The notes beneath the pieces were generated by a model. It was not told the origin of the DNA and did no database searches. It worked only from the letters and a program-made list of their open reading frames with translations. This document shows, piece by piece, positions 24,566 to 32,783 of a stretch of 64,000 nt of DNA. The first letter of the stretch is position 1, and every line of letters starts with the position of its first letter. The stretch spans positions 62,001 through 126,000 of the forward strand of contig JAKOWB010000411.1 in assembly GCA_029781795.1 (NCBI GenBank), read 5' to 3'. Both the position numbers and the translations under genes were made by a program. This DNA comes from Pseudomonadota bacterium. Its GTDB lineage: Bacteria; Pseudomonadota; Alphaproteobacteria; Kiloniellales; JACOMY01.

Positions 24566-24970
24566 TCAGCCCTCCAGCCCCTGGGTCTCGACCGAGGTCG
24601 AGCGCTCCCAGCCGACGATGCTGCCGGTCGCCTCCTCCGCCATCTCGATCTCGACGACGATGAGCCGCATGGCACCGCCGCGGCGGCCCTGCTTCACCGT
24701 GTCGGACTTCAGGCGCGCGCGGCAACGCAGGCGGTCGCCAGGCTTCAGCGGGCGCAGGTACTCGTACTCCTGCTCACCATGTACCGTGCGGCTGCGGTCG
24801 ACCGGCAGGATCTCCTTCACCAGGCGCTCGATGAAGGCGGCGTTCAGCACCACGGGAAAGGTCGGCGCCGGCAGCTCCGGATGATCGTCCCGCACGGCGC
24901 GGGCGAAGTCCGCGACCTTCCAGGGTTCGACCGCGACGCTCCACTCCGCCAGCAGCTCGCCTTCCCTCAT
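24566..24970 (-). CDS. FAS1-like N-terminal hotdog dehydratase subunit
   Basis: 134 aa, the PF13452-like hotdog half lacking the Asp-His catalytic motif. VHGEQEYEYLRPLKPGDRLRC is the typical central-helix segment, and VVEIEMA/ERSTSV follow. Start ATG 24970 overlaps the end of the permease gene by 4 bases. It pairs with the following MaoC-like subunit. Its own catalytic incompetence is normal for this half. Confidence 0.88.
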   Translation of the reverse strand: MREGELLAEWSVAVEPWKVADFARAVRDDHPELPAPTFPVVLNAAFIERLVKEILPVDRSRTVHGEQEYEYLRPLKPGDRLRCRARLKSDTVKQGRRGGAMRLIVVEIEMAEEATGSIVGWERSTSVETQGLEG

Positions 24971-25785
24971 GCGCCCTTCCTCTGCTGCAGCAGGCCGCCG
25001 CGGCGCATCACCAGCGCCGCCGTGCCGGCGACCAGCAGGCTGAAGAGGATCAGCACGCCGGCCACCGCGGTGATGGTCGGGTTGATCTGCAGCGTCAGCT
25101 CGTTGAACATCTTCTTCGGGATGGTGAAGTGCGTGCCGGCCAGGAACAACGTCACCACCACCTCGTCGAAGGAGATGACGAAGGCGAAGAGCCAGGCGGC
25201 GAAGGCACTGGGCCCCAGGTTCGGCAGCAGCACCTTGCGCAGCATGGTCAGCCGCGTGGCGCCGAGGGTGAGCGCCACCAGCTCGATGCGCTGGTCGAAG
25301 GACTTGATGGCTACGGTCATCAGCATGATGACGTAGGGCGCGACCAGGATGGTGTGGGCCACGATCAGCCCGGAGAAGGTGCCGAGGATGTTGAGGCGCG
25401 CGCAGAAGAAGAACATGGCGACCGCGGTGATGATCGAGGGCACCACCATGGGCGCGACGAAGTTCGACTCCATGATGCGCCGCCCGATCACGCCGCCGCG
25501 CACCAGCGCGTAGGAGGCGAGCGTGCCGAGGATCAGCGCCGCGGTCGAGGCCGCCGCCGCCAGCACGATCGAGTTCACTCCGGCGTCGACCCAGGCGCTG
25601 TCGCCGAACAGGCTCTCGTACCAGCGCAGCGAGAAGCCGGGCGGCGGGAACTCCAGCGACTTGGCGCTGGAAAACGACATGGGGACGACGATCAGGATCG
25701 GCAGGCAGAGGAAGGCCAGCACGCTGACCGAAAGCGTGGCGAGCCAGAGCGTGCGCGCCGGCGCGGCGGGATCTGGGCGCTTCAT
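24967..25785 (-). CDS. ABC permease, PotC-like
   Basis: 272 aa with about six transmembrane helices. The EAA loop LVALTLGATRLTMLRKVLLPNL, which docks to the ATPase, is clear. Members move polyamines, opines or other cationic organics. ATG 25785 overlaps the PotB-like stop (ATGA). A longer in-frame extension upstream would run through the PotB-like gene in another frame and is rejected. Confidence 0.92.
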   Translation of the reverse strand: MKRPDPAAPARTLWLATLSVSVLAFLCLPILIVVPMSFSSAKSLEFPPPGFSLRWYESLFGDSAWVDAGVNSIVLAAAASTAALILGTLASYALVRGGVIGRRIMESNFVAPMVVPSIITAVAMFFFCARLNILGTFSGLIVAHTILVAPYVIMLMTVAIKSFDQRIELVALTLGATRLTMLRKVLLPNLGPSAFAAWLFAFVISFDEVVVTLFLAGTHFTIPKKMFNELTLQINPTITAVAGVLILFSLLVAGTAALVMRRGGLLQQRKGA

Positions 25786-26654
25786 GTCGTGCGCCCCCGG
25801 AGCCACTGGTAGAGCGCATAGAAGGCCAGCGTGATGACCAGCAGCATGACCGAGATGGCCGCCGCTGTTTCCCAGCGCGAGAAGCGGTTGATCAGCAGGT
25901 CCATCATGTTGGCGATCATCGGCACCTTGCCGCCGCCCAGAACCGCGGGGGTGATGAAGAAGCCGAGGCTGAGGATGAAGACCAGCACCATCGAGGCCAT
26001 CAGCGTCGGCAGGGTGATCGGGAAGAAGACCTTCCAGAAGACCGTGCGGTCCGGCGCGCCCAGCGTCTGCGCCACCTGCGTCAGGCGGTTGTCGACCTTG
26101 AGCATGGCGGCATAGAGCGGCAGCACCATGAAGGGCAGCAGCACGTTCACCATGCCCAGCGTCACGCCGAACTGGTTGTAGAGGAAGGAGACCGGCTTGT
26201 CCGCCAGTGCCAGGTCCTTCAGCACCCGGTTGACGATGCCGCCATTGCCCAGCACCACGATCCAGGCGTAGGTGCGCACCAGGATCGAGACCCAGAAGGG
26301 GATGACCACGGCGCAGATCGCGATCACCTGCCCGCGCGAGCGCAGGCGCGAGATCCACAGCGCCAGCGGATAGGCCAGCAGCGCGCAACAGGCCGTCACG
26401 GTCGCCGCGACGACGAAGGTACGCCACAGCACCGTGGCGTAGACCTTGGAGGTGAAGAAATCCTGGTAGTTGCCCCAGGTGAAGTCGTAGGTCTTGCCGT
26501 CGCGGAAGGACCAGCCGACAGCCAGCATCAGCGGCAGGTCGAAGGCCAGCACGACGACGATCAGCAGCGGCAGCACGAAGGGCAGGTTGACGACATGGCG
26601 CAGCCAGCGTCCCGCCGCCCTGGTCCGTGTCGTGGTGATCGCCGCAGCCGTCAT
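25782..26654 (-). CDS. ABC permease, PotB-like
   Basis: 290 aa, six transmembrane helices, with the first after a basic N-terminus (FVLPLLIVVVLAFDLPLML). The loop VAQTLGAPDRTVFWKVFFPITLP is the EAA-type ATPase contact. Together with the PotC-like gene it forms the membrane pore of the importer. It lies 72 bases after the binding-protein gene, and that gap holds a strong hairpin. Confidence 0.92.
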   Translation of the reverse strand: MTAAAITTTRTRAAGRWLRHVVNLPFVLPLLIVVVLAFDLPLMLAVGWSFRDGKTYDFTWGNYQDFFTSKVYATVLWRTFVVAATVTACCALLAYPLALWISRLRSRGQVIAICAVVIPFWVSILVRTYAWIVVLGNGGIVNRVLKDLALADKPVSFLYNQFGVTLGMVNVLLPFMVLPLYAAMLKVDNRLTQVAQTLGAPDRTVFWKVFFPITLPTLMASMVLVFILSLGFFITPAVLGGGKVPMIANMMDLLINRFSRWETAAAISVMLLVITLAFYALYQWLRGRTT

Positions 26655-26674
26655 CTTGCCTCTCCCGTGCAGCC

Positions 26675-26707
26675 GGCGGGCCGGCCCCTCCTCCGGGCCG
26701 ACCCGCC
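26675..26707 (-). terminator. Strong hairpin between binding-protein and permease genes
   Basis: A 13-base stem with one mismatch (GGCGGGCCGGCCC / GGGCCGACCCGCC, loop CTCCTCC) starts 20 bases past the binding-protein stop codon. No T run follows. In importer operons such hairpins typically stabilise the upstream message or attenuate read-through, so that the binding protein is made in excess over the permeases. Confidence 0.6.
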
Positions 26708-26726
26708 AACTGGCCTCAAGCCGCCG

Positions 26727-27746
26727 CTACTGCGCCAGCTTGAACTCCTGCCAGCGCTTCTCGACCTCGTCGTTGTGCTCGACCCACCAGTCGCCGTTCT
26801 GCAGCCACTGGACGTCCTTGTTCGGGCCATAGGTCGGCATCTCCGGGGCCTTTTCCGCCGGAATCAGGTTCTCGATCCCCGGGATCGGACCCGGGTAGGA
26901 GACGTACTGCATGATGCACTTCTGCCGATCGGGCTTGGTCTGCTCGCGGAACCAGACGTAGGCCGCGTCGACCTCCTTCGGATCGGCGCCCTTGGCGATG
27001 ACGAACCAGGAGATGTCGAGCATGCCCTGGTTGAAGTTCACCGTGACACCCTCCTTGCCGACCACGCGGCCGGACCAGGCGATGGCGTACTGCGCCTCGT
27101 TGTCCTGGAGCAGCTGCGGCGGCTGCGCGCCGGCCTGCCACCAGATCGTGTCGTCCTTGATCCGCTCCAGCGTCTTGAAGGCGCGGTCGAGGTCGAGCGG
27201 GAAGAGCTTGTCAACCGGCACGCCGTCGCCGAGCGCGGCGAAGGTCAGCACGAAGCCCGGATAGTCGGGCAGCGCCCGCTTGCCGGGGAACTTCTCGGTA
27301 TCGAAGAACTCGACCCAGTCCTTCACCGCCGGCACGTCGCTGCGGTAGGCCATGATCGTCGAGTAGTAGGAGCTGCCGAAGGCATCGGGCAGCTTGGCCT
27401 CGTCGAAGATCGGATCCGGGTTCACCTTGGCCCAGTCGATCGGCTGGATCAGGCCGAGCTGGCGCGCGCGCACCAGCTCGCTGGTCTCCATGTCGAAGGC
27501 CGTGTGGGTGATGTTGCCGGACTCGACGATGCCACGCAGCTTGGCAAGGCCGCCCGGGCTTTCCGGGATGACCTTGATGCCCATGGACTTCACCATGTCG
27601 TTCTCGACGCATGTGGTGATGGCGTCACCCCACTGCCCGCCGGCGTGGAGCACGTGCAGCTCCTGCTCGGCCGAGGCCTGCGAGGTCATCGCCAGGGCGG
27701 CTGCCCCGGCGAACAGTACAGATGCGAACCACCTTCCCGTTCCCAT
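26727..27746 (-). CDS. Periplasmic substrate-binding protein, PotD/opine type
   Basis: 339 aa with a signal peptide of about 25 residues (ASVLFAGAAALAMTSQASA). The mature part begins EQELHVLHAGGQWGDA and matches the PF13416-like extracellular binding proteins of Pot-type importers: YYSTIMAYRSDV, WVEFFDTEKFPGKRAL, and late WLQNGDWWVEHNDEVEKRW. ATG 27746 has AGGGAGAA upstream. Located in the operon between the ATPase and permease genes. The ligand is probably a cation or amide-bearing compound; not identifiable. Confidence 0.9.
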   Translation of the reverse strand: MGTGRWFASVLFAGAAALAMTSQASAEQELHVLHAGGQWGDAITTCVENDMVKSMGIKVIPESPGGLAKLRGIVESGNITHTAFDMETSELVRARQLGLIQPIDWAKVNPDPIFDEAKLPDAFGSSYYSTIMAYRSDVPAVKDWVEFFDTEKFPGKRALPDYPGFVLTFAALGDGVPVDKLFPLDLDRAFKTLERIKDDTIWWQAGAQPPQLLQDNEAQYAIAWSGRVVGKEGVTVNFNQGMLDISWFVIAKGADPKEVDAAYVWFREQTKPDRQKCIMQYVSYPGPIPGIENLIPAEKAPEMPTYGPNKDVQWLQNGDWWVEHNDEVEKRWQEFKLAQ

Positions 27747-27783
27747 TGTTCTTCTCCCTTGCAGTCGCAACAGCCTCTCCCAA

Positions 27784-27802
27784 GGGCCCCGAAGGGGGGC
27801 CC
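27784..27802 (-). promoter_or_regulatory. Hairpin upstream of the binding-protein gene
   Basis: A perfect 7-base stem GGGCCCC / GGGGCCC with a 5-base loop lies in the 74-base gap between the ATPase stop and the binding-protein start. It may adjust expression or protect the 5' end of the binding-protein message. Confidence 0.4.
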
Positions 27803-27820
27803 GACGATGCCGCCGGCCTC

Positions 27821-28864
27821 TCAGCCCGGCGGCAGTACCCAGACGCTCTCGGGGTCCCAATCGAGGGTGACGTGGGTGCCTTCCGCGTAATGCGTCGCCG
27901 ACTCGCTGGTCTGCGCCGTCAGCGTCAGGCCGGAGTCCAGCTGGATGGAGTAGCGCACGGCCTCGCCCAGGAAGACCGCCTCGCTGACCCGCCCGCTGAG
28001 CGCCATCGCCGGCCCTTTGCCGTTCGCCAGGCGGATGCGCTCGGGCCTGAGAACGCCGACCACCGGACCGCTGGCGCCGCCGGTCGGCGCCGGCGCGACC
28101 TGTCCGCCGGGCAGGCGGATGCCGCCGGCCGCCGCCTCGCCCTCCAGGAAATTGGCGATGCCGAGGAAATCGGCGACGAAGCGGTTGCGCGGCCGGTGAT
28201 AGATCTCCGTCGGGCTGTCGATCTGCTGCACCTTGCCCTGGTGCAGCACGACGACGTGGTCGCTGAGCGACAGTGCCTCGTCCTGGTCGTGCGTCACCAG
28301 GATGGTGGTGATCTTCAGCTCACGCTGCAGGCGCCTGAGCTCGACCCGCACCTCCTCGCGCAGCTTCCGGTCCAGCGCGGCGAGCGGCTCGTCGAGCAGC
28401 AGGATGTCGGGCTGGAAGACGATGGCGCGGGCCAGCGCGACGCGCTGCTGCTGGCCGCCGGAGAGCTGGCTGGGCTTGCGCTTCTCGAAGCCGCCGAGGC
28501 GCACCAGCTCCAGCGCCTGGCCGACCCGGCGCTCGACCTCGGCACGGCCGAGCTGGCGGATGCGCAGCGGGAAGGCGACGTTCTCCTGCACCGTCATGTG
28601 GGGGAAGAGCGCGTAGCTCTGGAACACCAGGCCGACGTTCCTGGCCCGCGCCGGTGCCCAGGTGACGTCGCGCCCGCCGATGCTGATCCTGCCGCTGTCG
28701 GGGTGCGCGATCCCGGCCAGCAGCGACAGCATGGTGGTCTTGCCGCTGCCCGAGGGGCCGAGGATCGTGGTGAACTCGCCCGGCGCGACGGTCAGCGACA
28801 CGCCGTCGACGGCGCGCACCGGCCCGTAGTGCTTGTGGACCTCTATGAATTCGACAGCCGTCAC
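27821..28864 (-). CDS. ABC importer ATPase, PotA-like, with TOBE domain
   Basis: 347 aa. Walker A GPSGSGKTT, Q loop FQSYALFPHMTV, signature LSGGQQQRVALARA, Walker B ILLLDEPLAALD and switch His VTHDQDEA are canonical. The last 100 residues are a TOBE-type regulatory domain (GVLRPERIRL, VTLDWDPESVWVLP). GTG 28864 overlaps the TGA of the amidohydrolase gene. It energises the Pot-type importer whose other parts follow. Confidence 0.94.
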   Translation of the reverse strand: MTAVEFIEVHKHYGPVRAVDGVSLTVAPGEFTTILGPSGSGKTTMLSLLAGIAHPDSGRISIGGRDVTWAPARARNVGLVFQSYALFPHMTVQENVAFPLRIRQLGRAEVERRVGQALELVRLGGFEKRKPSQLSGGQQQRVALARAIVFQPDILLLDEPLAALDRKLREEVRVELRRLQRELKITTILVTHDQDEALSLSDHVVVLHQGKVQQIDSPTEIYHRPRNRFVADFLGIANFLEGEAAAGGIRLPGGQVAPAPTGGASGPVVGVLRPERIRLANGKGPAMALSGRVSEAVFLGEAVRYSIQLDSGLTLTAQTSESATHYAEGTHVTLDWDPESVWVLPPG

Positions 28865-30282
28865 CGAACCGCCTTCCCTTCGATCGGCCAGGCCACCTCG
28901 ACCTCGACCTGTGCCCGCTCCGCCATGCGGCGGGTTGAGGCGCGCGCCCTGGCATAGACCAGCGTCTCGTCCAGCCGGGTCAGCTGACCCTTGCGCAGCA
29001 CGATCTCGCCGTTGACCACGACAGTGTCGACGCCCTTGGTGCGATCGACCAGCGCCAACTGGCGCAGCGGATTGACCTCGGGCTGGTGGTCGGCGAGGTC
29101 GGGGTCGCGGATCACGATGTCGGCCAGCCGCCCCGGCGCCAGCACGCCAAGATCGTCCGGCAGGCCGAAGGCCACGGCGCCGCAGCGGGTGAACATCTCG
29201 ACCAGCGATTCCGACGGCAGGTAGTTGCCGTCGCTGCGCGTCAGCAGGTAGGCGATATAGCCCAGCTCGCCATAGGTCCAGGTCTTGGCGACGTCGGCGC
29301 CGAAGGTGATCGGCGTGCCGCGCTCATAGAGCGCCGGCATGCGCTGCGGCGCCTGGCGGTTGATGGCGTAGAACATGTAGTTGCCCGGCTGCCAGACCAG
29401 GGCCATGCCGGACTGCGCCACGGCGTCGGCCTCGGCGTCGGTCAGCACGTTCATGTGGGTGAAGCAGACGTTCTTGCCCAGCACGCCGATCTCGGCCAGG
29501 TGGCACAGCGGGTCCTTGCCGAAGCGGCCGCGGTCATAGTCGGCGTCGCCCGCCATGAAGTTCTGGTGCTGGTGGAAGACGTTGCCGGTCTCGTCCGCCA
29601 GCGCCTTTGCCGCCTTCAGCAGCGGCTCGGTGGCGCTGCCCAGGCCATAGAGCGCGACGTGGCCGCGCACCAGCGCGTCCTTGTTGCCGTTGCGCTTGAT
29701 CTGCGTGCCCAGCAGCCTCTCCGCCCGCTTGGCATCGCAGGGCGCGCGCTTGATGTTGGCCGCCGAGGGCTCGCCGCCCACCAGGTCCCAGAGGAAGGGA
29801 TCGGCCAGGGTGACGCGGATGCCGACAGCCTCGCAGGCGGCGGCGATGGCGTCGGGCTCGAAGGCGGTGGCCGCCTCGACGAAGCCGGTGAAGCCGTTCT
29901 TCACCATCTCCACCGCGGCCATCAGCGCCGAATCGTATTCCGCCTCGTCGTCCAGCGCGTTGATCCAGCGGTCGTAGGCGCCGGGCCCCAGCTTGCCGCC
30001 CTTGGGCCGCGGGTTGTCGGTGATGGCGCCGCGCGACAGGTGCAGCGAGGCATGGGTGTGGCCATCGATGTAGCCCGGATGCACCAGGCCGCCGCGCGCG
30101 TCGATCGAGCGCCTGGCCTGGAAGCGCGCCGCGAGGTCGGCGCTGGCGCCGACGGCGACGATGCGCGTTCCGGTCACCGCCACGGCGCCGTCGTTGATGA
30201 TGCGGCGCGTCTCGTCCAGCGTCAGCACCTGGCCGTGCAGGATCAGCAGGTCGCAGGTTTCCGGGGTCTTGCCCTGGGTCAT
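28861..30282 (-). CDS. Amidohydrolase-superfamily deaminase/hydrolase (AtzA/TrzN-like)
   Basis: 473 aa. Metal ligands: HxH in GYIDGHTHASLH, a third His in the HQHQNF strand, a fourth near CFTHMN, and the catalytic Asp in FGADVAKT. N- and C-terminal beta segments (LILHGQVLTLDE; LADIVIRDPDL, TVVVNGEIV) form the accessory domain. This class removes amino or chloro groups from rings or hydrolyses cyclic amides. ATG 30282 is the start; an open frame continues far upstream through the acyl-CoA synthetase gene and is a shadow. Position beside the importer suggests it attacks the imported compound first. Confidence 0.88.
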   Translation of the reverse strand: MTQGKTPETCDLLILHGQVLTLDETRRIINDGAVAVTGTRIVAVGASADLAARFQARRSIDARGGLVHPGYIDGHTHASLHLSRGAITDNPRPKGGKLGPGAYDRWINALDDEAEYDSALMAAVEMVKNGFTGFVEAATAFEPDAIAAACEAVGIRVTLADPFLWDLVGGEPSAANIKRAPCDAKRAERLLGTQIKRNGNKDALVRGHVALYGLGSATEPLLKAAKALADETGNVFHQHQNFMAGDADYDRGRFGKDPLCHLAEIGVLGKNVCFTHMNVLTDAEADAVAQSGMALVWQPGNYMFYAINRQAPQRMPALYERGTPITFGADVAKTWTYGELGYIAYLLTRSDGNYLPSESLVEMFTRCGAVAFGLPDDLGVLAPGRLADIVIRDPDLADHQPEVNPLRQLALVDRTKGVDTVVVNGEIVLRKGQLTRLDETLVYARARASTRRMAERAQVEVEVAWPIEGKAVR

Positions 30283-30299
30283 GTCCTGTCTCCCCCTCG

Positions 30300-31922
30300 T
30301 CAGCGCCAGGAACCGCTCTCGCGGTCCCAGGCGCCCTTGGTCTGGTCGGGCCGGGCGCGCAGCGGCTGCTTCTGCACCCGCATCGAGGGCGTGCGCTCGA
30401 AGTCCTCGGGATGGAACTCGATATAGCGCGGCACCTTGAAGGGTGCGAGCTTCGACTTGCAGTAGTCCACCACCTGCTCGGGCGTCATGGTCACGCCGGG
30501 CTTGAGCTGCACGTAGGCCTTCACCTCCTCGCCGCGCAGCGTGTCGGGCACCGGGATCACCGCCGCCTCGACGATGTCGGGATTGCCGCGCAGCACGGCC
30601 TCGACCTCGGCGGCGGAGATGTTCTCGCCGGACCGGCGGATGATCTCCTTCTTGCGGCCGACGAAGTAGAGCAGGCCGCGTTCGTCCCGCCGCACCAGGT
30701 CGCCGGAGTGGTACCAGCCGCCCTTGTTGGCCTCGGCCGTGACCTCGGGCCGGCCGAGATAGCCGACATAGATGTCGGGGCCCTTGATCAGCGCCTCGCC
30801 GGCGGTACCGACCGGCACCTCTTCGTCGTTGTCGTCGCCGACGCGGATCTGCATCGACGGCGGCTCCACGCCGATGGAGCCGGTGCCGACCAGCTCGTCC
30901 GCCAGGTGCAGCGGCACGCGGGTCATGATGCCGCCCTCGGTCGAGCCGTACTGGTCCAGCCAGTGGAAGCCGAAGCGCTGCACCATCTCGGCATGCAGCT
31001 CCTTGGGCAGGCCGGCGTGGACCGCCAGGCGGATGCGGTGATCCTTCTCCTTCGGGCCCGGCTCGCCCTTCAGCAGCAGCGCCGGGACCGAGGCGATGGA
31101 GAGGATCTCGGTCGCGTCGTACTTCGTCACCACCTCCCAGAAGCGCGAGACCGAGAAGCGACGCATCGCCACCATGGTGCCGCGCGAGGCCAGCGAGGTG
31201 ATGAGCTGGATCGCCGGGTCGGCGTAGTAGAAGGGCAGGCAGCAGAGCTGCCGGTCCTGCCAGCCCCGCCGGAACAGGCGCAGGTCGACGTCGATGACGC
31301 GCAGCCACCAGCCGTGGTGCAGCATGCAGCCCTTGGGCGCGCCCGTGGTGCCCGAGGTGTAGTAGACCGTGATGACATCGTCGCGTTCGCAGGGACTCTT
31401 GGAGAAGTCGAGCGGCGGCTCCAGGCTCTCATAGGCCTCCAGCCCCTTGGGCTCCTCGCCGTCGACCACGACGATCTGTTGCAGCGTCGGCGCGCCGGGC
31501 CTCAGCTTCTCCATCAGGGCGAGCTGCGGCTGGCCGACGATCGCGGCGACCGGCGTCGAGTCCTTCAGGATGTGGCCGGCGTCATGCTCCTGCGCGGTCG
31601 GCGCGATGGAGACCAGGATGCCGCGGTTGGCGACGATGCCGAACAGCGCGATCATGAACTCGACGCGGTTGTCGAGCATCACCACGACGCGGTCGTGCGG
31701 CTTGACGAAGCGGCTGAGGTAGCCGGCGAAGCGCTGGCTGCGCTCCAGCAGCTCCTTGCGGCTGATGACCAGGCCGTCCTCGATGATCAGGGCCGGGCGG
31801 TAGGGATCCTCGCTGCAGCCCTGGTAGAGGATCTCGATCACGTTCTGCTGCGTCACCGCCGTGAAGTTCTCCGGCGCGACGTGGTGGGACTCGCGAACCA
31901 CGCTGGTGGACGCGCCGCTCAT
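30300..31922 (-). CDS. AMP-forming acyl-CoA synthetase
   Basis: 540 aa, ANL superfamily. The P-loop YYTSGTTGAPKGC, the A5-type YGSTEGG, the hinge SGDLVRRDERG and YFVGRKKEIIRRSGENISAAEVE are canonical, and a C-terminal catalytic Lys is in RVQKQPLR, where the usual form is TGK. It activates a carboxylic acid to its CoA ester. Start ATG 31922 overlaps the upstream dehydratase stop (ATGA). It connects the hydrolytic step to the CoA-linked dehydratase and dehydrogenase in the same operon. Confidence 0.92.
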   Translation of the reverse strand: MSGASTSVVRESHHVAPENFTAVTQQNVIEILYQGCSEDPYRPALIIEDGLVISRKELLERSQRFAGYLSRFVKPHDRVVVMLDNRVEFMIALFGIVANRGILVSIAPTAQEHDAGHILKDSTPVAAIVGQPQLALMEKLRPGAPTLQQIVVVDGEEPKGLEAYESLEPPLDFSKSPCERDDVITVYYTSGTTGAPKGCMLHHGWWLRVIDVDLRLFRRGWQDRQLCCLPFYYADPAIQLITSLASRGTMVAMRRFSVSRFWEVVTKYDATEILSIASVPALLLKGEPGPKEKDHRIRLAVHAGLPKELHAEMVQRFGFHWLDQYGSTEGGIMTRVPLHLADELVGTGSIGVEPPSMQIRVGDDNDEEVPVGTAGEALIKGPDIYVGYLGRPEVTAEANKGGWYHSGDLVRRDERGLLYFVGRKKEIIRRSGENISAAEVEAVLRGNPDIVEAAVIPVPDTLRGEEVKAYVQLKPGVTMTPEQVVDYCKSKLAPFKVPRYIEFHPEDFERTPSMRVQKQPLRARPDQTKGAWDRESGSWR

Positions 31923-32755
31923 GGCTGGATCTCCGCGAAGCCGTTCTTGATCACCGGGTTCTTGCCCAGGTCCTGGGCATCGAAGCGCAGCAGCGTGCGC
32001 CCCCGCTCGACCCCGCCCTCGAAGAGCCGCGTGGCGAGCTTCTGACCGCCGGTCATGAACAGCGGGTGCGAGAAGCGGCAGCCGAGGCGCTTCAGCCGGC
32101 GGCTGTCGCCGCCACAGGGGCCGTCGACGATGGCCCGGCTGGCCAGGGCGATGGTGCACATGCCATGCAGGATCGGCGCCGGGAAGCCCTTGGCCTGGGC
32201 GGCCGCGGCGTCCAGCGTGTAGGGCGAATAGTCGCGCGCCGCCTCGGCGTAGCGGAAGGCCTGGTCGTCGGGCAGGGCGATGGTCACCTCGCCCAGCGCC
32301 TTGCCGGGCTCGCCCAGCGGCCGGGCCGGCGGCGCCTCGCCGCGGCTCTCGGCGATGCTGGCGCCCTGCACCAGGCAGCCGGAGTACTGCACTGAGACGA
32401 TGTCGCCCGTGTGGGTCCGAGTCTCGGCGCGCACGATCATCTGCACGCCGGCCTTGCTGGGCGCCAGGCGCTGCAGCACCGAGCGGGTGAAGAGCCGTTG
32501 CCCCGGCTCGATCGGCCGGTGGAAGTCGAAGTCGTGCTCGCCATGGATGACGAAGCCGTCGGTGGTCGCCTGGATCTCCTCCACCAGCGACTGCATGACG
32601 GGCACGTGGGCGAAGACCGGCGGCGCGATGCGGCCGGCGGCGTGCGCTTCGTTAGTGTCGCCCAGCGCCTCGGCGAACTGCGCCAGGCGGTAGCTGTTGA
32701 CCCGGAACTCCTCGCTCTCCCTGACGGAGCCGACCCGGGCGAGATCGAAACGCAA
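31919..32755 (-). CDS. Double-hotdog MaoC-like dehydratase, TTG start, altered catalytic motif
   Basis: 278 aa, two hotdog halves. The first half has HGEHDFDFHRPIEPGQRL. In the second half, where hydratase-2 enzymes have D-x-N-P-L-H, this protein has DYSPYTLD, keeping Asp but with Thr in the His position, so the activity may be changed. FPAPILHGMC is conserved. The start is TTG 32755: AGGGAGG lies 6 bases upstream at 32762-32768 and the conserved region begins straight after, while no ATG or GTG fits. Co-transcribed with the SDR upstream and the CoA synthetase it overlaps. Confidence 0.82.
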   Translation of the reverse strand: MRFDLARVGSVRESEEFRVNSYRLAQFAEALGDTNEAHAAGRIAPPVFAHVPVMQSLVEEIQATTDGFVIHGEHDFDFHRPIEPGQRLFTRSVLQRLAPSKAGVQMIVRAETRTHTGDIVSVQYSGCLVQGASIAESRGEAPPARPLGEPGKALGEVTIALPDDQAFRYAEAARDYSPYTLDAAAAQAKGFPAPILHGMCTIALASRAIVDGPCGGDSRRLKRLGCRFSHPLFMTGGQKLATRLFEGGVERGRTLLRFDAQDLGKNPVIKNGFAEIQP

Positions 32756-32761
32756 GCGGTG

Positions 32762-32768
32762 CCTCCCT
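32762..32768 (-). promoter_or_regulatory. Ribosome binding site that fixes the TTG start
   Basis: AGGGAGG on the minus strand, 6 bases before TTG 32755. It is the best Shine-Dalgarno match in the region and decides the start of the double-hotdog gene. Confidence 0.7.
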
Positions 32769-32783
32769 GCTCTCGGTTGCTCT

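Noticed and set aside
28861-31308. An 815-codon frame suggesting an N-terminal extension or fusion of the amidohydrolase
   Set aside because: The added 341 residues are the acyl-CoA synthetase gene read out of frame; the amidohydrolase fold starts right at ATG 30282.
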